Positions 27,405 to 36,361 of a DNA stretch of 64,000 nt are shown one piece after another (position 1 is the stretch's first letter; each line of letters starts with the position of its first letter). This DNA is from Psychroserpens jangbogonensis (GTDB taxonomy: Bacteria; Bacteroidota; Bacteroidia; Flavobacteriales; Flavobacteriaceae), in the NCBI RefSeq assembly GCF_000797465.1, contig NZ_JSWG01000004.1, forward strand, positions 124,001 through 188,000, read 5' to 3'. The notes beneath the pieces are model-generated. The model was given only the letters and a program-made list of their open reading frames with translations, was not told the DNA's origin and made no database searches. The position numbers and the translations under genes are program-made.

Positions 27405-28379
27405 TTATCCTACTGTGGCACGTTTAAATCCAGTAACAGTAACGTCACTATAAGATTCTACATACTGAGCAACAGTTTTCTTTTCATCTTTGATAAACTT
27501 TTGATCTAATAAACATTGTTCTTGATCTAAAGTCGTGTTATCAGAAACAAAACGCTCCATTTTACCAGGTAAAATTCTGTCCCATATTTGTTCTGGCTTC
27601 CCTTCAGCTTTTAATTCTGCTTTTGCAGCGTCTTCAGCTTCAGTTAATACCTCAGGAGTTAATTGTGCCATAGAGATGTAACTTGGTACATTCTTTAAGG
27701 TCTTACCTAAACGTCCTAATTCTATATTGTCTTTTTCGATAACTGCTATTCTTGCTTCAGTTTCAGAAGCAACGAATGCAGAATCAAAATCTTTATAAGA
27801 TAATGTAGTCGCTCCCATTGAAGCTACTTGCATTGCTACATCTTTTACTAATACTTCAACGTTATCAACTTTTGCAGATAAACCAACTAAAGCAGCAATT
27901 TTATTGATATGCACATATTGCCCTACGTAAGGAGCATCTATCTTTTCAAAACCAGTGATTTCTAATTTTTCACCAATAACTCCAGTTTGTTCTATTAACT
28001 TTTCAGTAACAGTCATTCCTCCAAAATCAGCAGCTAAAAATTCTTCTTTAGTGTTGTAGTTTAAAGCGATATCACCTAATTGGCTAGCTAATGCTACAAA
28101 GTTTTCGTTTTTACCAACGAAATCAGTTTCACATCCTAATACAATAGCAACACCAGATGTATTGTCTGCATTAATTTTAGCGACAGCAGCACCTTCAGAT
28201 GAATCTCTGTCAGCTCTTTTTTCTGCAACTTTTTGTCCTTTTTTACGAAGTACTGCAATGGCTTTGTCAAAATCGCCTCCAGCTTCAACTAAAGCTTTTT
28301 TACAATCCATCATACCAGCTCCAGTAGCTTGTCTTAATTTATTTACTTCAGCGGCTGAAATTTTTACCGTATTTTCCAT
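27405..28379 (-). CDS. tsf: Translation elongation factor Ts
   Basis: This 324-residue guanine exchange factor acts on EF-Tu. The N-terminal UBA-like domain has KLRQATGAGMMDCKKAL, the hallmark of EF-Ts. The core has the TDFVGKNENFVALA motif (second EF-Ts signature) near residue 80. A C-terminal segment is longer than in E. coli (282 residues), as in many Bacteroidota. It follows rpsB on the same strand, the conserved order. Confidence 0.97.
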   Translation of the reverse strand: MENTVKISAAEVNKLRQATGAGMMDCKKALVEAGGDFDKAIAVLRKKGQKVAEKRADRDSSEGAAVAKINADNTSGVAIVLGCETDFVGKNENFVALASQLGDIALNYNTKEEFLAADFGGMTVTEKLIEQTGVIGEKLEITGFEKIDAPYVGQYVHINKIAALVGLSAKVDNVEVLVKDVAMQVASMGATTLSYKDFDSAFVASETEARIAVIEKDNIELGRLGKTLKNVPSYISMAQLTPEVLTEAEDAAKAELKAEGKPEQIWDRILPGKMERFVSDNTTLDQEQCLLDQKFIKDEKKTVAQYVESYSDVTVTGFKRATVG

Positions 28380-28393
28380 AATGTTATAAAATT

Positions 28394-28442
28394 AAAAAAA
28401 GTCGTTTAATTATCATTTCATAAGAAAACAATTAAACGACTT
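28394..28442 (-). terminator. Terminator or attenuator between rpsB and tsf
   Basis: On the minus strand, arms GTCGTTTAATT (28401-28411) and AATTAAACGAC (28430-28440) form an 11-bp hairpin with an 18-base loop, followed by seven Ts (28400-28394). It lies 24 bp after rpsB and 14 bp before the tsf start. It would reduce tsf expression relative to rpsB. Confidence 0.75.
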
Positions 28443-28465
28443 AATAATATTGTGTAATTGTTAAT

Positions 28466-29383
28466 TTATTCTTCTTCGTTAGATGCAACAGGTGCAACTA
28501 CTTCAGTTTTCTTTTCTGCTTTCGCTTTTGTTTCAACTTTAGCTTTCGCTTTTGTTTCAACTTTCGCTTCAGCCTTTGCTTCAACTTTAGTTTCAGCCTT
28601 TGCTTCAACTTTAGTTTCAGCTTTTGTTTCAGTTTTCACTTCTTTTTCTGCTGCTGGTGATTTTTCACTTTTAGCGTCTTTTTCAGCTTTGTCTGATTTT
28701 CTTTCAGCTAAACCTTCAGCAACTGCTGATGCAACTGCAGTCATAATGCAGTTAATAGATTTAGAAGCATCATCATTTGCAGGAATTAAGTAATCCACTT
28801 CACGAGGGTCAGAGTTTGTATCTACCATTGCGAAGATTGGAATTTTTAATTTTTGCGCTTCTTTAATTGCGATGTGCTCACGTTTGATATCTACAACAAA
28901 TAATGCTCCAGGTAAACGTGTCATATCAGAAATAGAACCTAAATTCTTTTCTAATTTTGCTCTTTGACGATCAACTTGTAAACGCTCTTTCTTAGATAGA
29001 GAGTTGAATGTTCCGTCTTTCTTCATACGATCAATCATAGCCATTTTCTTAACGGCTTTTCTAATTGTAACGAAGTTTGTTAACATTCCACCAGGCCATC
29101 TTTCAGTAATGTAAGGCATGTTTACATTTCCAGCTTTTTCAGCAACGATGTCTTTAGCTTGTTTTTTTGTAGCAACAAATAAGATTTTCTTCCCAGAAGC
29201 TGCAATCTTGTGCAATGCTTCAGCAGTTTCTTCAATTTTTGCTTGTGTTTTGTAAAGGTTGATGATATGGATACCATTACGTTCCATATAAATGTAAGGA
29301 GCCATGTTTGGATCCCATTTTCTTGTTAGGTGACCAAAGTGTACACCTGCTTCAAGTAAGTCTTTTACTTCTACTGTTTCCAT
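28466..29383 (-). CDS. rpsB: 30S ribosomal protein S2 with Lys/Ala/Glu-rich C-terminal repeat tail
   Basis: Residues 1-230 match ribosomal protein S2 (LLEAGVHFGHLTRKWDPNM at the start, and DTNSDPREVDYLIPANDDA near residue 190). It is longer (305 residues) than E. coli S2 (241) because of a charged extension of about 70 residues. That extension contains five 8-residue repeats of the type AETKVEAK (residues 255-294, DNA 28502-28621). The protein is the conserved 30S head component that stabilises S1 binding. It lies upstream of tsf, as usual. The tail is probably disordered. Confidence 0.95.
   Translation of the reverse strand: METVEVKDLLEAGVHFGHLTRKWDPNMAPYIYMERNGIHIINLYKTQAKIEETAEALHKIAASGKKILFVATKKQAKDIVAEKAGNVNMPYITERWPGGMLTNFVTIRKAVKKMAMIDRMKKDGTFNSLSKKERLQVDRQRAKLEKNLGSISDMTRLPGALFVVDIKREHIAIKEAQKLKIPIFAMVDTNSDPREVDYLIPANDDASKSINCIMTAVASAVAEGLAERKSDKAEKDAKSEKSPAAEKEVKTETKAETKVEAKAETKVEAKAEAKVETKAKAKVETKAKAEKKTEVVAPVASNEEE
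28502..28621 (-). repeat. 24-bp tandem repeats in the rpsB 3' end
   Basis: Five in-frame units of 24 bp encode AETKVEAK, AETKVEAK, AEAKVETK, AKAKVETK and AKAEKKTE. The units diverge at third positions and at A/T/K switches, showing slow decay of an expanded repeat. They encode the charged tail of S2. Confidence 0.85.
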
Positions 29384-29610
29384 TTTGTATTCGTTTACGT
29401 TCTGTTAAATTAGCAATGACAAAGTGGTTGCTTGCGCTCGCCTTTATCATTTAGATGCTAAACTGTACCTGAACTTATTTCAGGATTTTTTAATCTTTGC
29501 TGAAATTTTTTCAGCGGTTTTAATCTAAAGCTGTTCTGATGAATGACCAGAACAGCTTTTGAAATTTTTTATATTCCGAAGAAAATTCAGAATAATAAAA
29601 AAGAATAGGA
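29384..29610 (-). promoter_or_regulatory. rpsI-rpsB spacer with three hairpins, possible rpsB leader
   Basis: The 227-bp spacer holds three inverted repeats: 29468-29484 (CCTGAA with TTCAGG), 29499-29515 (GCTGAAA with TTTCAGC) and 29527-29559 (AAAGCTGTTCTG with CAGAACAGCTTT). The last may terminate rpsI, although its U-run is weak on the minus strand. The first two are near-identical tandem hairpins just upstream of rpsB and could be a leader through which S2 controls its own synthesis, as known for S2 in other bacteria. No strong promoter could be assigned. Confidence 0.4.
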
Positions 29611-29997
29611 TTAACGTTTAGAGAACTGGAACTTCTTCCTTGCTTTCTTCTGACCGAATTTCTTACGTTCAACCATTCTTGGATCTCTTGTTAATAACCC
29701 TTCTGGCTTTAATATTAGTCTGTTTTCTGCATCAAGCTCACACATTGCGCGAGATAATGCTAAACGGATCGCTTCGGCTTGGCCTGTAATGCCACCACCA
29801 AAAACGTTTACTGTAATATCAAAGTTGCCATCGTTGTTAGTCATGGTTAAAGGTTGGTTTACTTTGTACTGCAATGTTGCAGTAGGAAAATAAACCGCCA
29901 TGTCTTTTTTGTTCACCGTGATCTTGCCTTTTCCTTTAGCAAGGTACACACGAGCAACAGCCGTCTTTCTACGACCGATTTTGTGCATTACTTCCAT
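29611..29997 (-). CDS. rpsI: 30S ribosomal protein S9
   Basis: The 128-residue protein matches S9, with the N-terminal IGRRKTAVARVYL, the central GGGITGQAEAIRLALSRA and the basic C-terminal tail ending KKFQFSKR, which reaches into the P site. The ATG shares one base with the rplM stop (29997). The order rplM-rpsI is universal. Confidence 0.97.
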   Translation of the reverse strand: MEVMHKIGRRKTAVARVYLAKGKGKITVNKKDMAVYFPTATLQYKVNQPLTMTNNDGNFDITVNVFGGGITGQAEAIRLALSRAMCELDAENRLILKPEGLLTRDPRMVERKKFGQKKARKKFQFSKR

Positions 29998-30452
29998 TAG
30001 TTAACTTGGTTTAAGTCAATTGCTTTTGGTTTTTGAGCTTCATGTTTATGAGCCGAACCAACAACAACATTTAAATTACGGAATAACTCAGCGCCTAATT
30101 TGTTTTTAGGGAGCATTCCTTTTACTGATTTTTCCACGATTCTTGCTGGATCTTTTCCAAACAATTCAGTCGCAGTTAAACTTCTTTGACCACCTGGGTA
30201 ACCTGTGTGACGAATGTACGTTTTGTCATTCCACTTGTTTCCTGATAAGTTGATTTTTTCAGCATTGATAATAATTACATTATCACCGCAATCAACATGT
30301 GGTGTGAAGTTAGGTTTGTGTTTACCTCTTAAAAGTATTGCTACTTTAGAACATAAACGACCTAGCGTTTGATCTGCAGCGTCAACTAAAACCCACTCTT
30401 TATTAACAGTAGCTTTGTTGGCTGAAATCGTTTTGTAGCTTAATGTGTCCAC
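29997..30452 (-). CDS. rplM: 50S ribosomal protein L13
   Basis: This 151-residue protein has the L13 signatures [19 protein letters not shown] and [15 protein letters not shown]. It is the first gene of the rplM-rpsI operon, driven by the strong promoter at 30520-30549. The leader between promoter and start contains a small hairpin that could bind L13. Confidence 0.97.
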   Translation of the reverse strand: MDTLSYKTISANKATVNKEWVLVDAADQTLGRLCSKVAILLRGKHKPNFTPHVDCGDNVIIINAEKINLSGNKWNDKTYIRHTGYPGGQRSLTATELFGKDPARIVEKSVKGMLPKNKLGAELFRNLNVVVGSAHKHEAQKPKAIDLNQVN

Positions 30453-30469
30453 ACTTATTCATATTAATT

Positions 30470-30487
30470 ACTTGTCTCACGACAAGT
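30470..30487 (-). promoter_or_regulatory. Hairpin in the rplM leader
   Basis: CTTGTC (30471-30476), four bases, and GACAAG (30481-30486) form a perfect 6-bp stem, extended by an A-T pair, about 18 bp upstream of rplM. It resembles a short ribosomal-protein leader element. Self-binding by L13 is known in other bacteria; here it is only a possibility. Confidence 0.3.
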
Positions 30488-30519
30488 AGGTTAAACTTTT
30501 CTCTCTCAAAAAGAGTTTG

Positions 30520-30549
30520 CAAATTTACGATTAAATATTTGATAACCAA
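30520..30549 (-). promoter_or_regulatory. Promoter of the rplM-rpsI operon
   Basis: On the minus strand TTG (30549-30547), 19 bases, then TAAATTTG (30527-30520): a perfect match to the Bacteroidota primary sigma consensus TTG-N19-TAnnTTTG. The rplM start lies about 70 bp downstream, leaving a structured leader. Confidence 0.8.
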
Positions 30550-30605
30550 ACAGACCTGCGTGTTTTTTGCTAGCAAATTAATGCTTTGATTGAATTACTA
30601 TTATT

Positions 30606-31568
30606 TCAAGCCCGAACAGTTGCTCTTTGTAGTCTGTCGTTGATAGATTTACCTAATTCAATATCTGGAAACCGCTCAGCGATAATGATGTCCAAATCTT
30701 GCTTATCTAATTGATGTAAGGCGTCATATAGTTTTGATGCAGCTTCTTGTAAATCTGTAGATTCTGAAAGGACAATTTGAAATGCAACGGCATCATGGTC
30801 TGAAGATTTACTAAATGCTAAAACACCAATACGTTTTTCTGAATACTTCTGAATGGTTTCTGAAATATCATCCGTTAAAACCGTCAGTGTTGAAGGTGCA
30901 TAATGGCGATCTAACATGCCTGGAGCATCTGGAGCAATTTCTTTTTTGTTTTTGATATCTATTTGTCCAACAATAGTTTCGATAGCTTCAATTGACGTTG
31001 ATCCCAAACGGTAAATAATAGGCTCATCACCTTCAAAACCTATAATAGTGGATTCAATTCCACGTTGACATGGTCCACCATCGAGGATCATTTTAATATC
31101 ATCTTTAAAATAGTCGTTGACGTGTTCTGCTGTTGTCGGACTAATACTTCCAAACGGATTTGCACTAGGAGCAGCTAACGGAAAGTCTAATTGGTTCAAT
31201 AACTCTAAAGTCGTTGGATGATTAGGTATTCGAACCGCAACCGTATCTTTTCCTGCAGTAATAATATCTGGGATGGTAGATTGCTTTGGTAAAACTAAAG
31301 TTAATGGTCCAGGCCAAAAGGCATCTGCTAAGCGTTGAGCTTTTTCAGGAATATAACTTACTATGTTTTGTAATAGATCAACTGATGGAATGTGAACAAT
31401 CAACGGATTGAAAAACGGACGTTTTTTCGTCTGAAAAATAGATTTAATGGCCTTCTCACTAAAGATGTTTCCGGCTAGTCCATAGACCGTTTCAGTGGGA
31501 ATAGCCACCAACTCTTCTGTGCTCAATAATGCAACCGCTTTTGATATGTCTGATGATATGATACTCAT
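30606..31568 (-). CDS. L-threonylcarbamoyladenylate synthase (Sua5/YciO/YrdC family)
   Basis: The 320-residue enzyme makes threonylcarbamoyl-AMP from threonine, bicarbonate and ATP for the t6A modification of tRNA. The YrdC domain covers about residues 1-200, with PTETVYGLAGN near the start, KKRPFFNPLIVHIPS and ESTIIGF. A Sua5-type C-terminal domain (about 210-320) follows a linker with PGMLDRHYAPSTL. The two-domain layout makes it Sua5 rather than short TsaC. It is divergent from the ABC-F gene. Confidence 0.93.
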   Translation of the reverse strand: MSIISSDISKAVALLSTEELVAIPTETVYGLAGNIFSEKAIKSIFQTKKRPFFNPLIVHIPSVDLLQNIVSYIPEKAQRLADAFWPGPLTLVLPKQSTIPDIITAGKDTVAVRIPNHPTTLELLNQLDFPLAAPSANPFGSISPTTAEHVNDYFKDDIKMILDGGPCQRGIESTIIGFEGDEPIIYRLGSTSIEAIETIVGQIDIKNKKEIAPDAPGMLDRHYAPSTLTVLTDDISETIQKYSEKRIGVLAFSKSSDHDAVAFQIVLSESTDLQEAASKLYDALHQLDKQDLDIIIAERFPDIELGKSINDRLQRATVRA

Positions 31569-31656
31569 ACTAGGTTTCAGACTGCAATATTACTTCAAAA
31601 AAACGAAAGATTTATTCTCGTGCTTTTAGTAGTTTTGCAGTTTTAAATGAATTTAG

Positions 31657-33288
31657 ATGATTTCAGTAGATAATTTAGCAGTAGAGTTTAGTGGTCACAC
31701 CTTGTTTAGTGACGTATCATTTACCATAAATGCAGATGACAAAATTGCATTGATGGGTAAAAATGGTGCAGGAAAATCGACGATGATGAAGATTATTGCA
31801 GGCGTTCAAAATGCGACTCGAGGAAACGTGAGAACACCAAAGGACGCAGTGATTGCTTACTTACCACAGCACTTATTGACAGAAGATGATGTAACTGTTT
31901 TTGAGGAAGCTTCTAAAGCATTTAGTCATGTGTTTAATATGCGCGATGAAATGGAAGGACTAAACAAGCAGCTCGAAACTCGAACTGATTACGAGTCTGA
32001 TGAATACATGAAAATCATAGAACGTGTATCCGATTTAGGAGAGAGCTATTACGCGCTAGAAGATGTGAATTACGATGCTGAAGTGGAAAAGGCACTCAAA
32101 GGTTTAGGGTTTAAACAAGCAGACTTTAAAAGACCAACCAGTGAGTTTTCTGGAGGTTGGCGTATGCGAATTGAACTGGTTAAAATTTTACTTCAAAAAC
32201 CAGATTTGATTTTGTTAGATGAACCAACTAACCATATTGATATTGAATCTGTGGTGTGGTTAGAAGATTTTTTATTGAATAAAGCTAAGGCAGTTGTTGT
32301 GATTTCTCATGATAGAGCCTTTATTGATAATATTACTAATCGTACTATTGAAGTAACAATGGGACGTATTTATGATTACAAAGCCAAGTATACACATTAC
32401 TTGCAATTGCGTGAAGATCGACGCGCTCATCAAATAAAAGCGTATCAAGAGCAACAAAAATTCATTGCTGATAACCAAACGTTTATTGACCGTTTTAAAG
32501 GCACCTATTCTAAAACGAATCAAGTAACTTCAAGAGAACGTATGTTAGAGAAATTGGAAATCATTCAAATAGATGATGTTGATACGTCTGCTTTGAAATT
32601 ACGTTTTCCACCAACCCAACGCTCAGGCGATTATCCTGTGACTGTTAAGGATGTATCTAAATCATATGGTGATCATGCCGTGTTTAAAGATGCAAATATG
32701 TCTATTGCTAGAGGAGAGAAAGTTTGTTTTGTTGGACGAAATGGTGAAGGAAAATCGACTATGATTAAAGCTATCTTAGGAGAAATTGATGTTGAAGGAA
32801 CCTGTAGCTTAGGGCATAATGTTAAGGTTGGATATTTTGCTCAAAATCAAGCTGCTTTACTTGATGAAAGCCTGACTATTTTTCAAACGGTTGATGAGGT
32901 TGCTAAAGGAGATGTGCGCACACAAGTGAAAAACATTCTCGGTCGCTTTATGTTTAGAGGAGATGAAATTGATAAGAAAGTAAGTGTCCTTTCTGGTGGA
33001 GAAAAAACCAGATTGGCCATGGTGAAATTATTATTAGAACCTGTCAACTTGCTTATTCTCGATGAGCCAACAAATCACTTAGATTTAAAATCTAAAGACG
33101 TACTCAAAGAAGCGCTTCAGAATTTTGACGGAACCCTAATCTTGGTATCTCATGATCGTGATTTTCTGCAAGGACTTTCCAAAAAGGTATTCGAATTTAA
33201 AGAAAAACGTGTTATTGAACACTTTGAAACGATAGATGATTTCTTAGTAAGAAATCGTGTTGAGAGTTTAAAAGCGATTGATTTGTAG
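31657..33288 (+). CDS. ABC-F family ATP-binding protein
   Basis: This 543-residue soluble protein contains two ABC domains and no membrane helices. The first has Walker A GKNGAGKST, signature SGGWRMRIE and Walker B LILLDEPTNHID; the second has GRNGEGKST, SGGEKTRLA and LLILDEPTNHLD. A helical linker (P-site tRNA interaction motif) lies between them at about residues 245-320. ABC-F proteins bind the ribosomal E site and help relieve stalled elongation or confer antibiotic resistance. The subfamily (YbiT-like is likely) cannot be fixed by reading alone. A TAGTTTTG box lies 19 bases before the ATG. Confidence 0.92.
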   Translation: MISVDNLAVEFSGHTLFSDVSFTINADDKIALMGKNGAGKSTMMKIIAGVQNATRGNVRTPKDAVIAYLPQHLLTEDDVTVFEEASKAFSHVFNMRDEMEGLNKQLETRTDYESDEYMKIIERVSDLGESYYALEDVNYDAEVEKALKGLGFKQADFKRPTSEFSGGWRMRIELVKILLQKPDLILLDEPTNHIDIESVVWLEDFLLNKAKAVVVISHDRAFIDNITNRTIEVTMGRIYDYKAKYTHYLQLREDRRAHQIKAYQEQQKFIADNQTFIDRFKGTYSKTNQVTSRERMLEKLEIIQIDDVDTSALKLRFPPTQRSGDYPVTVKDVSKSYGDHAVFKDANMSIARGEKVCFVGRNGEGKSTMIKAILGEIDVEGTCSLGHNVKVGYFAQNQAALLDESLTIFQTVDEVAKGDVRTQVKNILGRFMFRGDEIDKKVSVLSGGEKTRLAMVKLLLEPVNLLILDEPTNHLDLKSKDVLKEALQNFDGTLILVSHDRDFLQGLSKKVFEFKEKRVIEHFETIDDFLVRNRVESLKAIDL

Positions 33289-33336
33289 AGCGCTTTCACG
33301 TATAACCGGTTAATTTTTAAGTATTTTTGCAATCTT

Positions 33337-35289
33337 ATGCAAGAGTTACAACTTTCAGATTGGTTGCCTACCACAAACAAAGAGGTTAAGATACGCGGCT
33401 GGGACGAACTAGATGTGATACTATTTAGCGGAGACGCTTATGTAGATCATCCTTCGTTTGGACCTGCAGTCATTGGTCGTATTTTAGAAAGTTATGGACT
33501 GCGTGTTGCTGTTGTTCCCCAACCTAATGTTAATGATAATCTTCAGGATTTTGTAAAGCTTGGTGCACCAAAATTATTTTTTGGGGTCACTGGAGGTTGT
33601 ATGGATCCAATGATTAGCAACTATAATGCGAATAAGAAACGACGTGATAAAGATGCATATACACCAAATGGAGAAATTGGGTTTCGTCCTGATTATGCAA
33701 CCTCTGTATATTCTAAAATTTTAAAAGACAAATGGCCAGATGTTCCTGTTTTAATTGGAGGAATTGAAGCATCACTGCGTCGTGTAACACATTATGATTA
33801 TTGGAGTGATAAACTATTGCCATCTATTTTAGAAACTTCTAAAGCAGATTTGTTGGTCTATGGAATGGGAGAGCAACCACTTCGTGAAATTGTTCGTTTG
33901 TTACAAAAAGGTGTTCCGTTTAGTAGTATTACAACAATTAAGCAAACTGCAGTGTTGTTAAATAACGATGCAAAAATTCCTAAAAACAGTAATTGGGAAG
34001 ATGTAGAAATCGTTTCACATGAAGTCTGTTTAAGTGATAAAAAGAAATTTGCTTCTAACTTTAAAGTCATAGAGCAGGAATCTAACAAATTAGCAGCACG
34101 ACGAATTTTTCAAAAAGTAGGAGATAAGACCTTGATGATTAATCCGCCTTATCCAACAATGACAGAAGACGAAATTGATGCGTCTTTTGAGTTGCCTTAC
34201 ACACGATTACCACATCCAAAATATAATAAGCGTGGACCAATTTCCGCGTATGAAATGATTAAGTTTTCCATCAACATTCACAGAGGTTGTTTTGGTGGTT
34301 GTAGTTTCTGTACGATTTCAGCACACCAAGGAAAATTTATAGCGTCTCGAAGTCAGGAATCTGTATTACGTGAAGTAGATACTGTCGCCAATATGCCTGA
34401 TTTTAAAGGTTATTTGAGTGATATTGGTGGTCCAAGTGCCAACATGTATAAAATGAAAGGGAAAGTACAATCTATATGCGATAAGTGTATTTCGCCTAGT
34501 TGTATTTCGCCAGTGATATGTAGTAATTTAGATACGTCTCACAAGCCATTAACCGAATTATATCAAGCAGTTGATAGTCACCCAAAAGTAAAGAAATCGT
34601 TTATTGGTTCAGGTATTCGTCACGATATGTTAGTGCCAGAATTTAATAAAAATGCAGACCCAAAAGAGCTTGACGATTACACTGAAGAGGTCATGACTAA
34701 GCACGTTTCTGGACGACTTAAAGTTGCACCAGAACATACAAGTGATCCTGTGTTGAAGCTGATGCGTAAGCCGTCGTTTAAATACTTTCATAAGTTTAAA
34801 GAACGTTTTGATAAGATCAATATTAAGAAAGGTTTGAAGCTTCAATTAATCCCTTACTTTATTTCGAATCATCCAGCTTGTGAAGTGGAAGACATGGCAA
34901 ATTTAGCTGCCGAAACTAAAGATATGGGTTTCCAGTTAGAGCAAGTGCAAGGTTTTACACCAACACCTATGACAGTTGCTACTGTGATTTATTATAGTGG
35001 TTATCATCCATACACGCTTAAAAAAGTAAACACGCCAATCACACGACAAGAAAAAGATGAGCAACATCGTTTTTTCTTCTGGTATAAAGATGAAAACAAA
35101 GCGTGGATTAAAAAGACCTTGAATAGATTAGGACGTGAAGATTTATTAAAAGTGTTACTTCCAGAAAAAGACGAAAAGTGGCGTAAAAACAAACCTAATG
35201 GTGATGCTAAACATACGTTTGATGATGCTATTCCTTTTAATCAGAGGAAAGAAAAAGCTAAGTTTAAGTATAAGAAGAAGAGGCGATAG
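33337..35289 (+). CDS. YgiQ family radical SAM protein
   Basis: A 650-residue protein with the YgiQ layout. The N-terminal Rossmann-like part has DVILFSGDAYVDHPSFG. The radical SAM core has the 4Fe-4S motif GCFGGCSFC (near residue 320). The C-terminal DUF3362 part carries HPYTLKKV and a basic tail (REKAKFKYKKKRR). The biological reaction of YgiQ is unknown. It is preceded by a TATTTTTG box only 7 bases before the ATG, so translation may be nearly leaderless. Confidence 0.92.
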   Translation: MQELQLSDWLPTTNKEVKIRGWDELDVILFSGDAYVDHPSFGPAVIGRILESYGLRVAVVPQPNVNDNLQDFVKLGAPKLFFGVTGGCMDPMISNYNANKKRRDKDAYTPNGEIGFRPDYATSVYSKILKDKWPDVPVLIGGIEASLRRVTHYDYWSDKLLPSILETSKADLLVYGMGEQPLREIVRLLQKGVPFSSITTIKQTAVLLNNDAKIPKNSNWEDVEIVSHEVCLSDKKKFASNFKVIEQESNKLAARRIFQKVGDKTLMINPPYPTMTEDEIDASFELPYTRLPHPKYNKRGPISAYEMIKFSINIHRGCFGGCSFCTISAHQGKFIASRSQESVLREVDTVANMPDFKGYLSDIGGPSANMYKMKGKVQSICDKCISPSCISPVICSNLDTSHKPLTELYQAVDSHPKVKKSFIGSGIRHDMLVPEFNKNADPKELDDYTEEVMTKHVSGRLKVAPEHTSDPVLKLMRKPSFKYFHKFKERFDKINIKKGLKLQLIPYFISNHPACEVEDMANLAAETKDMGFQLEQVQGFTPTPMTVATVIYYSGYHPYTLKKVNTPITRQEKDEQHRFFFWYKDENKAWIKKTLNRLGREDLLKVLLPEKDEKWRKNKPNGDAKHTFDDAIPFNQRKEKAKFKYKKKRR

Positions 35290-35291
35290 GT

Positions 35292-35423
35292 TTAAACCTC
35301 AGTTTTATAATACAATTCCAAAACAGATTTAATAGTATCAACCACTAGCTTTGCATTCTCTTTGCTATTAAATTGGTGTTTCAATGCTGAAATTGGCAGC
35401 TTTATAAAATTCGTTTTTTGCTT
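35292..35423 (-). pseudogene. Remnant of a class III aminotransferase C-terminus
   Basis: In a frame different from the kinase, 43 codons are open on the minus strand from 35423 to a TAA at 35292. The last part of the peptide (FNSKENAKLVVDTIKSVLE) resembles the C-terminal helix of class III PLP aminotransferases, where a SKENAxxLVxTIxxVL pattern follows the final strand. There is no start codon and no upstream body of the enzyme. It overlaps the 3' end of the kinase, so a deletion may have joined the two. This is inference from a short match. Confidence 0.35.
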
Positions 35424-36351
35424 TTATGGGATTGATTGTTATCCAATGGTGAAGCATTTTCAATGCGTTTTTTTCGCTACTGGAAGCATACACATTTTCA
35501 GGATTTATTTTTTTGGAGTGAGCCGCATTACATAAACTCGTACACAAACGTCCTGCAATCAAATAATACAGAATGTCTAATTCTTTTTCTTCTAACGGAA
35601 GCACTTTGTGATAGCCTTTTACCAAATGAATTGCCCATTCTAAAGGCTCGTCTTTATCATAACAAGCGTATGTTATCGCAATGGCCAATTCGTTTATTAA
35701 AGGCGAATGTGCTAAATCGCCAAAATCGATGAGTCCAGACACCGTATTGTTTTTAATTAAGGTATTCCATTCGTTAACATCGTTATGAATGATAGATTTA
35801 CGTAATTCAGGAAGTTTAGGTGCAACGTGTAATTCGTATTGCTGAAAAAAATAAGATACCAAGTGTCTATCGCTCGCCTCTTCAATGTCTTGAATATATT
35901 TTTTATTAAGTTGTAGGTATTGTAAATCCCATTCCCATTGTCTTGCTTTTAAAACATAGTTATTCAATTTTAAAAGCTGAAGATTTAGCTGTGCTGCAAA
36001 AGCACCTATAGATTCTATTAAACTAGGTGTGTGTTTAACATCACCTAAAAAATCACCATCTAAAAAAGTAAGTACTCTACAGATAGTTTTGGTGTTGTTT
36101 AAGTCTGCTATTTTAAGAAAGCTACCATCTTTAAAAACGATAGGTTGCGGAAACGTGTTCTCGTTTTCTAACGCATTTAATACACTATTCTCAGCTTCAA
36201 TTAAAGCCATCATGTCTTCTGAATACTTGTATGTCTTAAAAATGAATTTACCGTTATCGGTTTTTAGTAGATAATTGATATTCTCATAACCATTGAGTTT
36301 TTTAAGTTCTAGGATTTCGAAATTGAACCAGTCTTTAATTGGGGTAATCAT
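35368..36351 (-). CDS. Phosphotransferase of the APH/choline kinase family
   Basis: The 327-residue kinase-like protein has the phosphotransferase fold: an N-lobe strand with KFIFKTYKY, the catalytic HNDVNEWNTL (usual HGDxxxxN with N in place of G) and the metal-binding DFGDLAHSPLINELA. The substrate is likely a small amino alcohol or amino acid derivative. Related kinases are often fused or linked to class III aminotransferases (for example the hydroxylysine kinase/phospholyase pair). A peptide like that aminotransferase's tail remains at 35292-35423, suggesting this gene lost its partner and that its last residues are out-of-frame readthrough. It may still be active as a kinase. Confidence 0.75.
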   Translation of the reverse strand: MITPIKDWFNFEILELKKLNGYENINYLLKTDNGKFIFKTYKYSEDMMALIEAENSVLNALENENTFPQPIVFKDGSFLKIADLNNTKTICRVLTFLDGDFLGDVKHTPSLIESIGAFAAQLNLQLLKLNNYVLKARQWEWDLQYLQLNKKYIQDIEEASDRHLVSYFFQQYELHVAPKLPELRKSIIHNDVNEWNTLIKNNTVSGLIDFGDLAHSPLINELAIAITYACYDKDEPLEWAIHLVKGYHKVLPLEEKELDILYYLIAGRLCTSLCNAAHSKKINPENVYASSSEKNALKMLHHWITINPIKAKNEFYKAANFSIETPI

Positions 36352-36361
36352 TTTGTGAGTT

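Noticed and set aside
28458-28793. Plus-strand open frame of 111 codons opposite the rpsB tail
   Set aside because: It is the antisense shadow of the repetitive Lys/Ala/Glu tail; its Ser/Ala/Phe repeat follows from the complement.
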